Positions 9,435 to 18,181 of a stretch of DNA of 64,000 nucleotides are shown here, in pieces. The notes beneath the pieces were generated by a model. The model was not told the origin of the DNA. It saw only the letters and a list, made by a program, of their open reading frames with translations, and ran no database searches. The position numbers were made by a program, and so were the translations under genes. Source of the stretch: CAWCAW01 sp963714125 (GTDB lineage Bacteria > Actinomycetota > Acidimicrobiia > Acidimicrobiales > UBA8190); NCBI GenBank assembly GCA_963714125.1, contig OY970234.1:2852001-2916000 (forward strand). The letters are read 5' to 3'. Position 1 is the stretch's first letter, and each line of letters begins with the position of its first letter.

Positions 9435-9619
9435 GGTCAGACCCCGCCTGTGGCACAGGTCTGGGTGCCACGCTCTACGGCGCGGCTGCGCATCCGGGTG
9501 TTGTTGGCTTCCATGGCGTCGCACAGTAGACCACGGGGCCTGCGGGACGACCTGAGGGTCGACAGGTGTGAAAGCATCGTGGGTGACGATCGACCCGCAA
9601 GACCGTCGGGGGAGCGGAA

Positions 9620-11521
9620 ATGCGCCGAACGCATACAACGATTGCCGTAGGGCTCGCATCGGGAGTGCTCACCGTGCTGTTGAGCGCGGGAGCCGGATCG
9701 ACGGCCGGTGCCGCGGCGACCACTGACACCCACGTCGCATCTCACCAACCGAGCGCTTCGAAAAAGCCGGCGCAGACGTTGAGCTTTCCTGCCACAGGCT
9801 ATTTTCGGGTGGCCCAGGCCGATGACCGTTGGTGGTTCGTGACGCCGACGGGGCAGCCGTTCTATGCCGATGGCGTGGATCACGTCGCGGCCGGCGGCGA
9901 CACCGACCAGGTCACCGGGCAGTGCCCCTACTGCGAGACAATTTCCGCCGAGTACCCGAGTACGGCGGCATGGGGAACAGCGACGCTGGCACGGTTGCGG
10001 TCGTGGGGATTCAACACCCTGGGCGACTACTCCGACGACAGCACACTTGGCGCGCAGATGCCGTTCACCGTCCAGCTCTCCATGGCCAGTGGAGACGATT
10101 GGTTCTCGTCGTCTTTTGTGACCAATGCAGACGCGGTGGCAGCCGCCCAAGTCCCCCAATACACCGACAACCCCAACCTCATCGGCTACTTCACCGACAG
10201 TGAGCTCACCTGGGGTCCTCCGAACACGCCCAATCAGGAGACCGCACTCCAGGAGTACCTCAACCTGCCGGCGGGATCGCCTGGCCTCGCCGTTGCGCAG
10301 CAGTACGAAGGCAACCCAAATGGCTTCGTATACGCGTTGGCGAAGCAGTACTTCTCGGTGACCACGGCCGCCATCCACATGTATGACCCCAACCACCTCA
10401 TCCTGGGGGTGAAGGCAGAAGGCCAGGAGATCCAGCCGGAGCTCCTCGAGGCCGCCCAGGGCTACGTCAACGTCTTCAGCGTCGAGGACTACTCGCTCAA
10501 GGACAACTTTGCCCAGATCGTGCAGAAGGTGTGGCCGCAATACCTTGCCGTTGAGCCCGACCTGGCCAACATGGAGAAGTACTTCAACGGCCCCATGATG
10601 ATCGGCGAGTACTCCTTTATTGCTCCCGGGGCTGATCCCAACACGGTTCCCGGCATCTACTACGTCTCGGCCAATCAACAGGCGCGGGCGAACGACTACG
10701 CGAATTTCGTGGCCCCGCTGTACGAGGATGCGCCTTGGGTCATCGGTGATGGTTGGTTTGAATACGTTGACGAGCCCGCCAACGGCCGCGTTCCCGACGG
10801 CGAGAACAACGACTTCGGTCTGGTCAACGTGGATGATCAGCCGTACCCCGATCTCGTGAGCGCGGCGTCGCTCCTGCATTCGATCCTGCCTGACCGGCTC
10901 GTAGAGTCAGGCCCGGTCTGCGACTCCTGGGCGCCAGGACCGGACGGGGCGCTCTGCAACGCCACCATGACCAACCAGACCTACCCCGTGAGCATCATCG
11001 CCGAGCCGCTGGTGGCGGGGAAACAAGGAACGACATATGCGGACACGGTGTACGCGGCCGGCGGTCGCCCCACCTACAAGTTCACGGTGGTGCAAGGACA
11101 CCTGCCGAAGGGCCTGAAGTTGGACAAGAAGACCGGGGTTGTCAGCGGGAGCCCGAAGAACGCCGGAACCTCTGCGTTCACTCTGCAGGTGATCGACGCC
11201 ACCGGTTCGAAGTCCACACAGACGGAGTCGATCACCATCGCCCCCGACATCGCCGTCTCCATCGACACGACGTCGCTCGGGCGTGCTCGCGTCGGCTCCA
11301 CCTTCAGCAAGACGTTGAAGGCAACCGGGGGGACCCCTCCCTACACCTGGTCGATCACGTCCGCATCGCTGCCTCTGGGGCTCACGCTCGACCCTGACGG
11401 CGAACTTGGCGGCATGCCCACCACCTCAGGAACGTTCACCTTTGGCGTTACCGTCACCGACTCCACGGCACCGCCGCTCACGGAAACCGAGGCCTTCAGC
11501 CTCACAGTCCGGTCGTCCTGA
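9620..11521 (+). CDS. Secreted agarase-like glycoside hydrolase with two Ig-like domains
   Basis: 633 aa with a signal peptide (cleavage near residue 31), then a (beta/alpha)8-barrel domain to about residue 440. Motifs YFTDSELTWG (Glu195) and MMIGEYSF (Glu330) fit the acid/base and nucleophile glutamates of clan-A hydrolases and resemble agarase-type catalytic domains; the substrate is not proven. The C-terminus holds two putative Ig (He_PIG-like) domains, each with a GG-P-Y/T start and a GxxSGxP or GxxGGMP turn (about residues 455-535 and 540-632). A good Shine-Dalgarno GGGGGAG precedes the ATG. It stops 2 bases before the convergent stop of the MerR gene. Confidence 0.85.
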   Translation: MRRTHTTIAVGLASGVLTVLLSAGAGSTAGAAATTDTHVASHQPSASKKPAQTLSFPATGYFRVAQADDRWWFVTPTGQPFYADGVDHVAAGGDTDQVTGQCPYCETISAEYPSTAAWGTATLARLRSWGFNTLGDYSDDSTLGAQMPFTVQLSMASGDDWFSSSFVTNADAVAAAQVPQYTDNPNLIGYFTDSELTWGPPNTPNQETALQEYLNLPAGSPGLAVAQQYEGNPNGFVYALAKQYFSVTTAAIHMYDPNHLILGVKAEGQEIQPELLEAAQGYVNVFSVEDYSLKDNFAQIVQKVWPQYLAVEPDLANMEKYFNGPMMIGEYSFIAPGADPNTVPGIYYVSANQQARANDYANFVAPLYEDAPWVIGDGWFEYVDEPANGRVPDGENNDFGLVNVDDQPYPDLVSAASLLHSILPDRLVESGPVCDSWAPGPDGALCNATMTNQTYPVSIIAEPLVAGKQGTTYADTVYAAGGRPTYKFTVVQGHLPKGLKLDKKTGVVSGSPKNAGTSAFTLQVIDATGSKSTQTESITIAPDIAVSIDTTSLGRARVGSTFSKTLKATGGTPPYTWSITSASLPLGLTLDPDGELGGMPTTSGTFTFGVTVTDSTAPPLTETEAFSLTVRSS

Positions 11522-11523
11522 GG

Positions 11524-12018
11524 TCAACGCCCCACAGATGATCGGGACGGGTCGCCGAGCTCGGCGGCGCGCCCACGCATCCGGTCAGCCAGAGCGGCGC
11601 GTTCGTCGCGAAACGACTCGATACGTTCGAGTGTGTCGTTCAGCCGAACGAGGAGTTTGTTGTTGGCTTCCATAGCGTCGAAAAGAAGGCGGCGCTGCAG
11701 CTCGACGCGAGCATTGGTCTTGTAGGCGGTGCGCAACTTGTCCACCGTGTCCTCAGTGTCGAGAACCACCCGGATCTCAGCCAACGAAAGCCCGAGCAGC
11801 TCCTGGAGCTCGCGAATACGTGTGGTGCGTTCCACCTCGGCCGATGAATAGAGGCGTTCGCCGCCATCGCGGTGGGCGCTGGGAGACAGCAGGCCAATCT
11901 CCTGCCAGTAGCGAAGGGTGCGGGTCGTAAGTCCGCACATGGCGGCGACCTCGCCGATACGCAAGGTGGCGTCACCCGCCGACGCCTTGCCCTTGACGAC
12001 GTCGCGATGACCGCTCAC
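11524..12018 (-). CDS. MerR-family transcriptional regulator
   Basis: 164 aa. The N-terminal winged HTH starts with LRIGEVAAMCGLTTRTLRYW followed by the wing (RLYSSAEVERTTRI), and the C-terminal half is a long helix (ELQRRLLFDAMEANNKLL) for dimerisation and effector response. No metal-binding cysteine cluster is seen, so a drug or redox ligand is more likely than a metal. Its GTG start overlaps the stop of the DHA2 transporter gene (GTGA), so the regulator is co-translated with the pump and probably controls it. Confidence 0.9.
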   Translation of the reverse strand: MSGHRDVVKGKASAGDATLRIGEVAAMCGLTTRTLRYWQEIGLLSPSAHRDGGERLYSSAEVERTTRIRELQELLGLSLAEIRVVLDTEDTVDKLRTAYKTNARVELQRRLLFDAMEANNKLLVRLNDTLERIESFRDERAALADRMRGRAAELGDPSRSSVGR

Positions 12019-13796
12019 AACGCACTCCCCCGTTCGACAAGGACACGTTCCCCGTCATCGACGGACCCATCCCCGGCATCCACGTCCGTCGTCGAAATCT
12101 CACGGTAGACGTATTTGCCTCCCCGCAGCCACGATGCCGCCGCCGCCACGACACACGAGGCGATGACGAAGTCGAACGCCGCATGCAACCCCTGGCGAAA
12201 TGGCCCGGAAATGAGCGCAGGGAAGAACGCTCTTCCCGTTATATGGGCAGCCCGGCCGGGCGGCAGGTGGGCCAGCACCGCCGAGCCCAGCAAGTGCTGC
12301 ATGGGGTTGTAGCCCAAAAAAGCTGCAAAGAGCGTGGAGACAGGGGGCAGGTGGGCCACCCTTGATGCCGCCGCGGCCGGTACACCTTGGGCCACCAGGC
12401 CGTGGAACACGGCGGTGGGGAGCGACGAGGAGAGACCGACGATCATCAAGGTGAAGAAGATCCCGATGGAGAGCACTTGCGCCGAGTTCTGGAACGTGGC
12501 GTTCATCCCCGACCCTGCCCCTCGATGCTGGGGCGGAAGGCTGTTCATCACTCCAGCACGATTGGGAGCGGCGAACGAGCCCATGGTCAGCCCCAACATC
12601 AGGAGAATCGTCCCGAAGACCCAGTAAGAGAAGTCGACCGGAATGAGGTCGAGGGCAACGAACGCAGCCGCGGCGCCAAGCATGCCGCCAGAGGCAAAGG
12701 GACGGGCGCCGAAGCGGTCCGACAGGATGCCGGCGATGGGCCCGGCGATCATGAAACCGGCGGTGAGCGGCAGCATGTAAATGCCCGCCCACAGGGGCGT
12801 CCGAGCGAAGTCGTAGCCGTGCAACGGGAGCCAGATCCCCTGGAGCCAGATGATCAACATGAACATCAGGCCCCCTCGCCCCACCGCCGACAAGAAGCTG
12901 GCCAGCACGCCGGCGGTGAAAGCACGGATCCGAAACAGCGGCAAACGGAACATCGGGTCGGCCACCTTGGTCTCGATGATGCCGAAAGCGATCAGTAGAC
13001 AGACACCGACCGACAGTTCGGTGAGCACCGCCGGACCTGTCCACCCCATGGTGTCAGTGCCATGGGGCTCGATGCCGTAGGTGATCCCGATCATGATCGA
13101 GATCAATCCCAGTGCAAAGGTGATGTTCCCGGGCCAGTCGATTTTCGCCTTTGTTCGCTCACCCAATTCGCGCAGCTTGGTGTAGCCCCAGATCGTCCCG
13201 AAGATGCCGACGGGGACCGAGACCAAAAAGATGAGGCGCCAGTTGATGGGAGCCAGCACACCGCCAAGCACCAAGCCGATGAAGGTCCCGCTGATGCCGG
13301 CCGCTTGATTGATCCCGAGCGCCATGCCGCGCTGGTGAGCGGGAAAAGCGTCAGTCAAGATGGCGGCCGAGTTGGCGATAAGCAACGCCGCTCCGACACC
13401 CTGGAAGACGCGAACGATCACGAGCCACCACCCCGCGGCCGGCCCACTGAGCCACGTGACCGTCAAGAGCAGCGAGAAGAACGTGAACACGGCGAAGCCG
13501 AGGTTGTACATCCGCACCCGCCCGTAGATATCGCCGAGCCGACCGAGGTTGACGACGAGCACGCTCGTCACCACCAAGAAACTCAGGATCATCCACAACA
13601 GGTAGAAGCTGTTCCCCGGCTGCAGGGGGTCGAGTCGGATCCCCCGGAAGATGTCGGGCAGGGAGATCAGCATGATGGTCCCGTCGATGGTGGCCATCAA
13701 CATGCCCAGCGTCGTGTTGACGAGGGCAATCCAGCGGTAGTTGTCCCCACTAGGCGCCGCCGGGGCGGAGGCGATGTTTGTGGACTTTACGTTCAC
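12015..13796 (-). CDS. DHA2-family (EmrB/QacA-like) MFS efflux transporter
   Basis: About 593 aa from GTG at 13796, with 14 predicted membrane segments typical of the DHA2 drug:H+ antiporters. Motif A-like LGRLGDIYGRVRMYNLG follows helix 2, and motif C-like GINQAAGISGTFIGLVLGG lies in helix 5. The frame remains open for another 49 codons upstream without transporter-like content. The last ~80 residues form an extra periplasmic loop plus terminal helix. The 4-base overlap with the downstream MerR gene makes a pump/regulator unit. The substrate is unknown. Confidence 0.9.
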   Translation of the reverse strand: MNVKSTNIASAPAAPSGDNYRWIALVNTTLGMLMATIDGTIMLISLPDIFRGIRLDPLQPGNSFYLLWMILSFLVVTSVLVVNLGRLGDIYGRVRMYNLGFAVFTFFSLLLTVTWLSGPAAGWWLVIVRVFQGVGAALLIANSAAILTDAFPAHQRGMALGINQAAGISGTFIGLVLGGVLAPINWRLIFLVSVPVGIFGTIWGYTKLRELGERTKAKIDWPGNITFALGLISIMIGITYGIEPHGTDTMGWTGPAVLTELSVGVCLLIAFGIIETKVADPMFRLPLFRIRAFTAGVLASFLSAVGRGGLMFMLIIWLQGIWLPLHGYDFARTPLWAGIYMLPLTAGFMIAGPIAGILSDRFGARPFASGGMLGAAAAFVALDLIPVDFSYWVFGTILLMLGLTMGSFAAPNRAGVMNSLPPQHRGAGSGMNATFQNSAQVLSIGIFFTLMIVGLSSSLPTAVFHGLVAQGVPAAAASRVAHLPPVSTLFAAFLGYNPMQHLLGSAVLAHLPPGRAAHITGRAFFPALISGPFRQGLHAAFDFVIASCVVAAAASWLRGGKYVYREISTTDVDAGDGSVDDGERVLVERGSAL

Positions 13797-13894
13797 GTCA
13801 ACTGTCAGCCTACCCGTGCCGTGACGCTCCCCCGTGTCGGGGTGGGGGCCGGACGTAACATCGTCGTCATGCAAGAGCCGGGAATATAAGAGCC

Positions 13895-14086
13895 GTGGCG
13901 ACAACAGGGGTGGGCTGGCCCGAGCACCCGAGCCCGAGGGCACTGGCCGTGGCGAGTGTGATCTTGGTCCTCGGCGGTGCGGTGGTCACGCGCCGGCTGC
14001 CGGGTCCGGTGCGCGGCGTGGTTCGCCTCGCCCTACCGAGCTTGGTGCTACCGCTGGCCACCCAGCTCACGCGTATCGGGGTCTAG
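13895..14086 (+). CDS. Possible small membrane protein
   Basis: A 63-aa frame from GTG with two hydrophobic stretches (about residues 15-30 and 43-55) and an arginine-rich loop between them. It lies in the divergent gap between the efflux pump and the DinB gene. No Shine-Dalgarno is convincing and no family is recognised, so it may be a chance frame in GC-rich DNA. Confidence 0.3.
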   Translation: MATTGVGWPEHPSPRALAVASVILVLGGAVVTRRLPGPVRGVVRLALPSLVLPLATQLTRIGV

Positions 14087-14151
14087 TTCGGGCGTTGGTA
14101 CGAGCGACACGGCACGGCAAGGTGGAGGCCACGGCCTCGGAGGCAACCGGC

Positions 14152-14670
14152 ATGGTTGAAGACATCCAAGATCCTCGTCGCCACGAGCCGTCGTTCTTGC
14201 TCGCCGAGCGGGAGATGTACGACGAATGGCTTGAATTTCATCGGGCCACGCTGTTACTCAAGTGTGAAGGCATCGATGATGCCCAGCGCAAGGCCAGACC
14301 CGTACCGACATCCAAACTGTCCCTCCACGGCTTAGTTCGTCACATGGCAGAGGTGGAGAGAAACTGGTTCCGTCGGGTCCTCGGTCGAGAACCTGAAGTT
14401 CCCATGATTTGGGCAGATCGCTCCATACCCGACAGCGAGCTCGTTCCACTCGACGACGCCGAGTGGGAGTCAGACCTGTCGGCATGGCAGCAAGAGTGTG
14501 CAGCCAGCCGCCAAGCGGCCGCAGAACACGATTTGGACGACACTGGCCTACGACGCGGCGCGCCGTACTCGCTGCGATGGATCTACGTGCACATGATCGA
14601 GGAATACAGTCGCCATAACGGCCACGCCGACCTCATCCGAGAGATGGTCGACGGCGCGGTCGGCTGGTAA
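14152..14670 (+). CDS. DinB-superfamily (DUF664-type) protein
   Basis: 172 aa from ATG 14152 with a GGAGG seven bases upstream; the longer open frame has no plausible protein upstream. It forms the four-helix DinB fold: the LHGLVRHMAEVERNWF stretch carries the first metal His, and YVHMIEEYSRHNGHADLIRE provides two more His, the usual three-His divalent-metal site. Members include mycothiol-dependent transferases in actinobacteria; the specific reaction here is not known. Confidence 0.9.
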   Translation: MVEDIQDPRRHEPSFLLAEREMYDEWLEFHRATLLLKCEGIDDAQRKARPVPTSKLSLHGLVRHMAEVERNWFRRVLGREPEVPMIWADRSIPDSELVPLDDAEWESDLSAWQQECAASRQAAAEHDLDDTGLRRGAPYSLRWIYVHMIEEYSRHNGHADLIREMVDGAVGW

Positions 14671-14743
14671 TAGCCCTTTTGGGCCTTGGGGTCGATCCAA
14701 ATGAATCCATGTGTGACATCGGCACATCATGCCGGAGAGGACG

Positions 14744-15235
14744 TTAGGTACACCCGGGAGGACGCCCCGACCTCTTGGCGACCTTGTAGAGGAGGGCGAG
14801 GATGGGACAGGCAGTCGTCTTTGCCACCATCCACTTACCACCACCAAATGTGGCGTATCCGGTTGGGGGCGAGGTGGGACCTCCGCTGGCGCCGGTTACA
14901 ATTTGGTACGAGAGCTTGGCGCACGGCGAAGGCACCATTTCGCTGATGCACGACGAGGTCGGCAACTGCCTCACATCGCTTACCACGGCACCGACTGCTG
15001 ATAACGCCAACGGGGTATGCACGGCGGTCGACACGGCAGTAGCAAGCGCTGGGCCATCCTGCACGACGGCCACCTTGGCGTCGACTTTTCCGTTGGCCAT
15101 GTTGAAAAACGTGTTATACGACTTGCTGATTAAGCCGGGTGCCGTAGCTGTATCAATGGGAGTGCTCGAGCCGCACGCTGAAGCAACCAGGATGAGAAGA
15201 ATTAGAGCCAGCGCTGTTCTACCGAAGGTGATCAT
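14744..15235 (-). CDS. Hypothetical lipoprotein
   Basis: 163 aa from ATG 15235 (GAGAGGTGAGG ribosome-binding site just upstream; an in-frame ATG ten codons earlier lacks one). Signal peptide with lipobox ASAC, then a domain of about 130 residues with three cysteines in the second half and a positively charged C-terminus. No family recognised. It is the last gene after the P-loop kinase and the 352-aa unknown on the same strand. Confidence 0.7.
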   Translation of the reverse strand: MITFGRTALALILLILVASACGSSTPIDTATAPGLISKSYNTFFNMANGKVDAKVAVVQDGPALATAVSTAVHTPLALSAVGAVVSDVRQLPTSSCISEMVPSPCAKLSYQIVTGASGGPTSPPTGYATFGGGKWMVAKTTACPILALLYKVAKRSGRPPGCT

Positions 15236-15274
15236 ATGTACCTCACCTCTCCGGGCACTGGGCACTGTAAGCCT

Positions 15275-16333
15275 TTAGCTGGCGTCAGGCCAGGCGCCGC
15301 GATGCAGGACCATCGGGTGCCAGGGGAGGTTCCCGGTGGGGTCAGCGACCAGCCGTTGGGTGTGCGCCAGATAGGGCTTCTCGCCTCGCCAACATCCGGC
15401 GGCCGGCACCAAGCCCGCCGAGAGCCCGTTACTTTGCGCCACAATCACCTCGAGCGCACTTCGCAAGGCCGAATCATCCTGGCGAGCAGCCCAGTGTGCG
15501 TATCCCTGCAAGGCGATGGCCCCTTGAGGTGAGAGCGAGACAGCGCGACCGGGCGCTGGGGTCGCCAGTCCACTTCGCTGCATGAAGCCGACCGCCATGG
15601 TGATCCCTTCTGGCGACAAGCCCGTGAGTCGGGGCAGATCAGCGATGGCGACGGCATCGGGGCCGATCACGCGCAGGACATTGGCGCTGAGCGGTGCCGA
15701 GGTCGCCGCCTCGCACTCAAGATCGAACGTCAATTCGGTGAGTGTCTGGCCGAGGAGCGCAACCAGCGGACGGGGGCCATCCATTGCTTCTGTTTCGACC
15801 GCGGCAGCCCCATCGTCGCTCACGATGTGTGTGAAGAACCCATCAGAAGGATGAACCTCCGGCACAGACCACGGCATGGCGGTTGCCCTGGTGAGCAGGA
15901 TGTCAGTCAGCCCACTGATGTTGTCGTTTCCGAAGCGGATTCGCCATCGCTGTTCAATTTCGGTCACCACGCGGGGCCAAAGGCGACGGGCATAGCTGCC
16001 GGCACGCGTGGGGCGAACAACGGTAGTGTCTTTGATGCCCCGCTGGGTGCCAAACCCGTGGCGTCGTGTCGCGCCCTCGTCTCCGACGGTTATCCAACCC
16101 CAACGCTCGAGGCCGGCCAAGTTGCACACCGCCCTTGCCTCCTGACGCAGCGAGGCAACGGTTGTGCCGTCTTCCGGTATCAAGCGAAGACCATTGGTCC
16201 ACATGGGAAGTGATATTCGGAAACATCGGCCCACGCGCTCGAAGGAAGCCGCCTCAAACGCATTGTCCACCTCGATGGTGTGGACAATCCAGAGCCACGA
16301 GAGCAAGGTGTTCGTCGGTACCTGCTCGGTCAT
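15275..16333 (-). CDS. Unknown protein, possible winged-helix domains
   Basis: 352 aa, soluble, no signal. The N-terminal 50 residues are helical (LLSWLWIVHTIEVDNAFEAA). The middle has LRQEARAVCNLAGLERWGWITV and RPTRAGSYARRLWP, and the C-terminal half has LPRLTGLSPEGITMAVGFMQRSGL followed by VSLSPQGAIALQ, both of which read like winged-helix units with a wing strand. I infer a two-wHTH architecture, possibly MarR-like; this is not proven. Its ATG overlaps the stop of the P-loop kinase gene (ATGA), so the two are co-translated. Confidence 0.75.
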   Translation of the reverse strand: MTEQVPTNTLLSWLWIVHTIEVDNAFEAASFERVGRCFRISLPMWTNGLRLIPEDGTTVASLRQEARAVCNLAGLERWGWITVGDEGATRRHGFGTQRGIKDTTVVRPTRAGSYARRLWPRVVTEIEQRWRIRFGNDNISGLTDILLTRATAMPWSVPEVHPSDGFFTHIVSDDGAAAVETEAMDGPRPLVALLGQTLTELTFDLECEAATSAPLSANVLRVIGPDAVAIADLPRLTGLSPEGITMAVGFMQRSGLATPAPGRAVSLSPQGAIALQGYAHWAARQDDSALRSALEVIVAQSNGLSAGLVPAAGCWRGEKPYLAHTQRLVADPTGNLPWHPMVLHRGAWPDAS

Positions 16334-16878
16334 GTTTTCGCCGACATCGCCTCATAAATCAGGTCGGCGGCTGCTTCGGCGCTGAGATCGGTGGTATCGA
16401 TGGCTCGATCCTCGTAGATACCCACATTCGAGAACTGGTCCCACATCTGGAGAATCGGTCCCTCGTCGGTCAGGGCCGGATGACCGGGGACGCGTTCCTC
16501 ACCGGCGCGAGACATGGCCCTCGTCAAGGTCACCTCCCGCGTCGGACGGAGAATGAAGTAGTCGACGCGAGCTCCGACGACGTCGAGTTGCTCAAGCACG
16601 ATGTCCAAGTTCCAAGGGCCGAAAACGCCGTCGAGAACAACCACATACCCGCCGGTGGCCATGGCCGCCGCCGCCGATGCGATGGCCCGCAGGATGACGC
16701 CGTTCTGGGTATCGGCGTCAGAGTGCCAGGGAGGCACGAAACCACGAACCACGGTCGTCCAAAACCAGTCGGTCTCGATGCAGATGGCCTTGTCGAAGTG
16801 GTTGGCGACGATCTTGGCAACGGTGGTCTTACCGGCGCCGGGCGGCCCCGCCACGATGACGATGGGTGAGGCGGCCAC
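16330..16878 (-). CDS. P-loop kinase/AAA-type small-molecule phosphotransferase
   Basis: About 182 aa from GTG 16878 (in-frame alternatives exist at 16902 and further up). Walker A AGPPGAGKTT is near the N-terminus; a conserved Asp follows the second strand (IETDWFW) and LDGVFGPWNL plus FILRPTREVTLTRAMSR look like the lid and substrate region of gluconokinase/chloramphenicol-phosphotransferase/zeta-like kinases. The substrate is unknown. It is the first gene of a coupled pair with the 352-aa unknown and is divergent from the encapsulin operon across a 95-base gap. Confidence 0.8.
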   Translation of the reverse strand: MAASPIVIVAGPPGAGKTTVAKIVANHFDKAICIETDWFWTTVVRGFVPPWHSDADTQNGVILRAIASAAAAMATGGYVVVLDGVFGPWNLDIVLEQLDVVGARVDYFILRPTREVTLTRAMSRAGEERVPGHPALTDEGPILQMWDQFSNVGIYEDRAIDTTDLSAEAAADLIYEAMSAKT

Positions 16879-16892
16879 ATGGCGACCGTAAT

Positions 16893-16907
16893 CCCGAGCC
16901 ACTCGGG
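16893..16907. promoter_or_regulatory. Perfect 6-bp palindrome in the kinase/encapsulin divergent gap
   Basis: CCCGAG-CCA-CTCGGG is a perfect inverted repeat, followed at once by a second dyad (TCGGG...CCCGA, ending at 16920). It lies 67 bases upstream of the encapsulated-ferritin start. It could be an operator for the divergent genes or a stem in a leader; no known regulator consensus is matched. Confidence 0.35.
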
Positions 16908-16973
16908 GTAGGTAACCCGACAACGCGGGTATCGTGCCTGGAGTACCAGATCGACGTGAGGAGGTGGATTGCG

Positions 16974-17366
16974 ATGGCAAGCGAAGGGTTACACGAGCCG
17001 ATTGAGCTTCTGAGCGCGTCGACGATCGACCACCACCGAGCCATGGTGTCCCTGGGCGAGGAGCTCGAGGCCGTCGACTGGTACGACCAACGGGTCAACG
17101 CCACCGACGACGCCAGCCTGGCCGCCGTCCTGGCGCACAACCGCGACGAAGAGAAGGAACACGCGGCCATGACCCTGGAGTGGTTACGCCGGCGGGACCC
17201 TGTCCTTGACCAGCACCTCCGGACCTACCTCTTCTCCGCCGCGCCGATCACCGAGATCGAAGCCGAAGCCGAATCGGCGTCCTCGTCGGAGGCCACCGCC
17301 GATCCCCCCACTCGGGGCTATGGCGACGACTCATTGGGCATCGGCAGCCTCAAAGGGAGCGAATGA
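16974..17366 (+). CDS. Encapsulated ferritin-like protein (EncFtn), encapsulin cargo
   Basis: 130 aa from ATG 16974 behind a strong GAGGAGGTGG. The two-helix half-ferritin contains EELEAVDWYDQR and HNRDEEKEHAAM; Glu30, Trp36, Glu60 and His63 correspond to the ferroxidase ligands described for Rhodospirillum rubrum EncFtn (E32, W38, E62, H65). A flexible acidic Ser/Ala linker leads to the C-terminal targeting peptide DDSLGIGSLKG, which docks cargo inside the shell. It oxidises Fe2+ for deposition in the nanocompartment. Its stop overlaps the encapsulin start (ATGATG), so shell and cargo are translated together. Confidence 0.95.
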   Translation: MASEGLHEPIELLSASTIDHHRAMVSLGEELEAVDWYDQRVNATDDASLAAVLAHNRDEEKEHAAMTLEWLRRRDPVLDQHLRTYLFSAAPITEIEAEAESASSSEATADPPTRGYGDDSLGIGSLKGSE

Positions 17367-18181
17367 TGAACCACCTTTTGCGAGAGCTCGCGCCTATCGC
17401 CGAGGACGGCTGGTCGGCCATCGAGGCCGAAGCCAAGCAGCGCCTCACCACGTATCTAGCGGCCCGCAAGCTGGTCGACTTTGAAGGTCCCCGCGGCTGG
17501 ACGCACTCAAGCCGAAATATCGGCAGGGCCGGGGACATCGTGGGACCGGCCGACGAGGTTTCGGCCAAACGCCGCCGGGTACTCACATTGGTGGAGATCC
17601 GCACTGAGTTCACCGTATCGAGATCCGAGATCGACGACGCCGAGCGCGGCGCTACCGACCTCGAACTCGACGATCTCGACGCCGCCGCCAAGCGCATCGC
17701 ACTGAGCGAGAACGCGGCGGTGTTCCACGGCTACGCCGAAGCGGGAATTCAGGGCATCACCGAATGCACCTCGCACGAGCCCATCTCCCTCGGTAGTGAC
17801 TACGAGCACTACCCGACGACGGTGGCCCGGGCCGTAGACGTCTTGCGCCAATCTGGCATCGGAGGTCCCTACGGCCTCGCTATCGGGCCCCGTATCTACA
17901 CGGGGATCATCGAGTCCACTGAGCACGGTGGCTTCCCCGTCGTCGAGCACCTGCGCCAGATCCTGGGCGGGCCGGTGGTGTGGGCACCAGGGTGCGAAGG
18001 AGGCGTCGTGCTCAGTCTGCGCGGCGGAGACTATTTATTCGACGCCGGCCAGGACATCGCCATCGGTTACTCCGACCATGACGCCGAGGCGGTGCGCCTG
18101 TACTTCGAGGAGAGCTTCACCTTCCGAGTCATCGAACCCGATGCCGGAGTGGCGCTGAAGCTTCAAAGCGACGCGCGCTAG
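17363..18181 (+). CDS. Family 1 encapsulin shell protein
   Basis: 272 aa, the usual size of HK97-fold encapsulins. It starts MMNHLLRELAPIAEDGW and contains the E-loop/P-domain pattern (ARKLVDFEGPRGWTHSS, GRAGDIVGPADEV, LDDLDAAAKRIALSEN, FHGYAEAGIQGI) and the C-terminal DAGQDIAIGYSDHD and LYFEESFTFRVIEP. These monomers assemble into an icosahedral nanocompartment. Two tandem ATGs (17363, 17366) follow AAAGGGAG; either could be used. With the upstream EncFtn cargo it forms an iron-storage compartment. The stop shares a CTAG with the stop of the convergent hydrolase gene. Confidence 0.95.
   Translation: MMNHLLRELAPIAEDGWSAIEAEAKQRLTTYLAARKLVDFEGPRGWTHSSRNIGRAGDIVGPADEVSAKRRRVLTLVEIRTEFTVSRSEIDDAERGATDLELDDLDAAAKRIALSENAAVFHGYAEAGIQGITECTSHEPISLGSDYEHYPTTVARAVDVLRQSGIGGPYGLAIGPRIYTGIIESTEHGGFPVVEHLRQILGGPVVWAPGCEGGVVLSLRGGDYLFDAGQDIAIGYSDHDAEAVRLYFEESFTFRVIEPDAGVALKLQSDAR

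Noticed and set aside
9435..10879. A 480-codon minus-strand open frame across the glycoside hydrolase gene
   Set aside because: It is a shadow of the GC-rich hydrolase gene, without ribosome-binding site or recognisable domains.
14671..14690. GCCC-TTTT-GGGC hairpin as terminator after the DinB gene
   Set aside because: The stem is only 4 bp with no T-tract after it.
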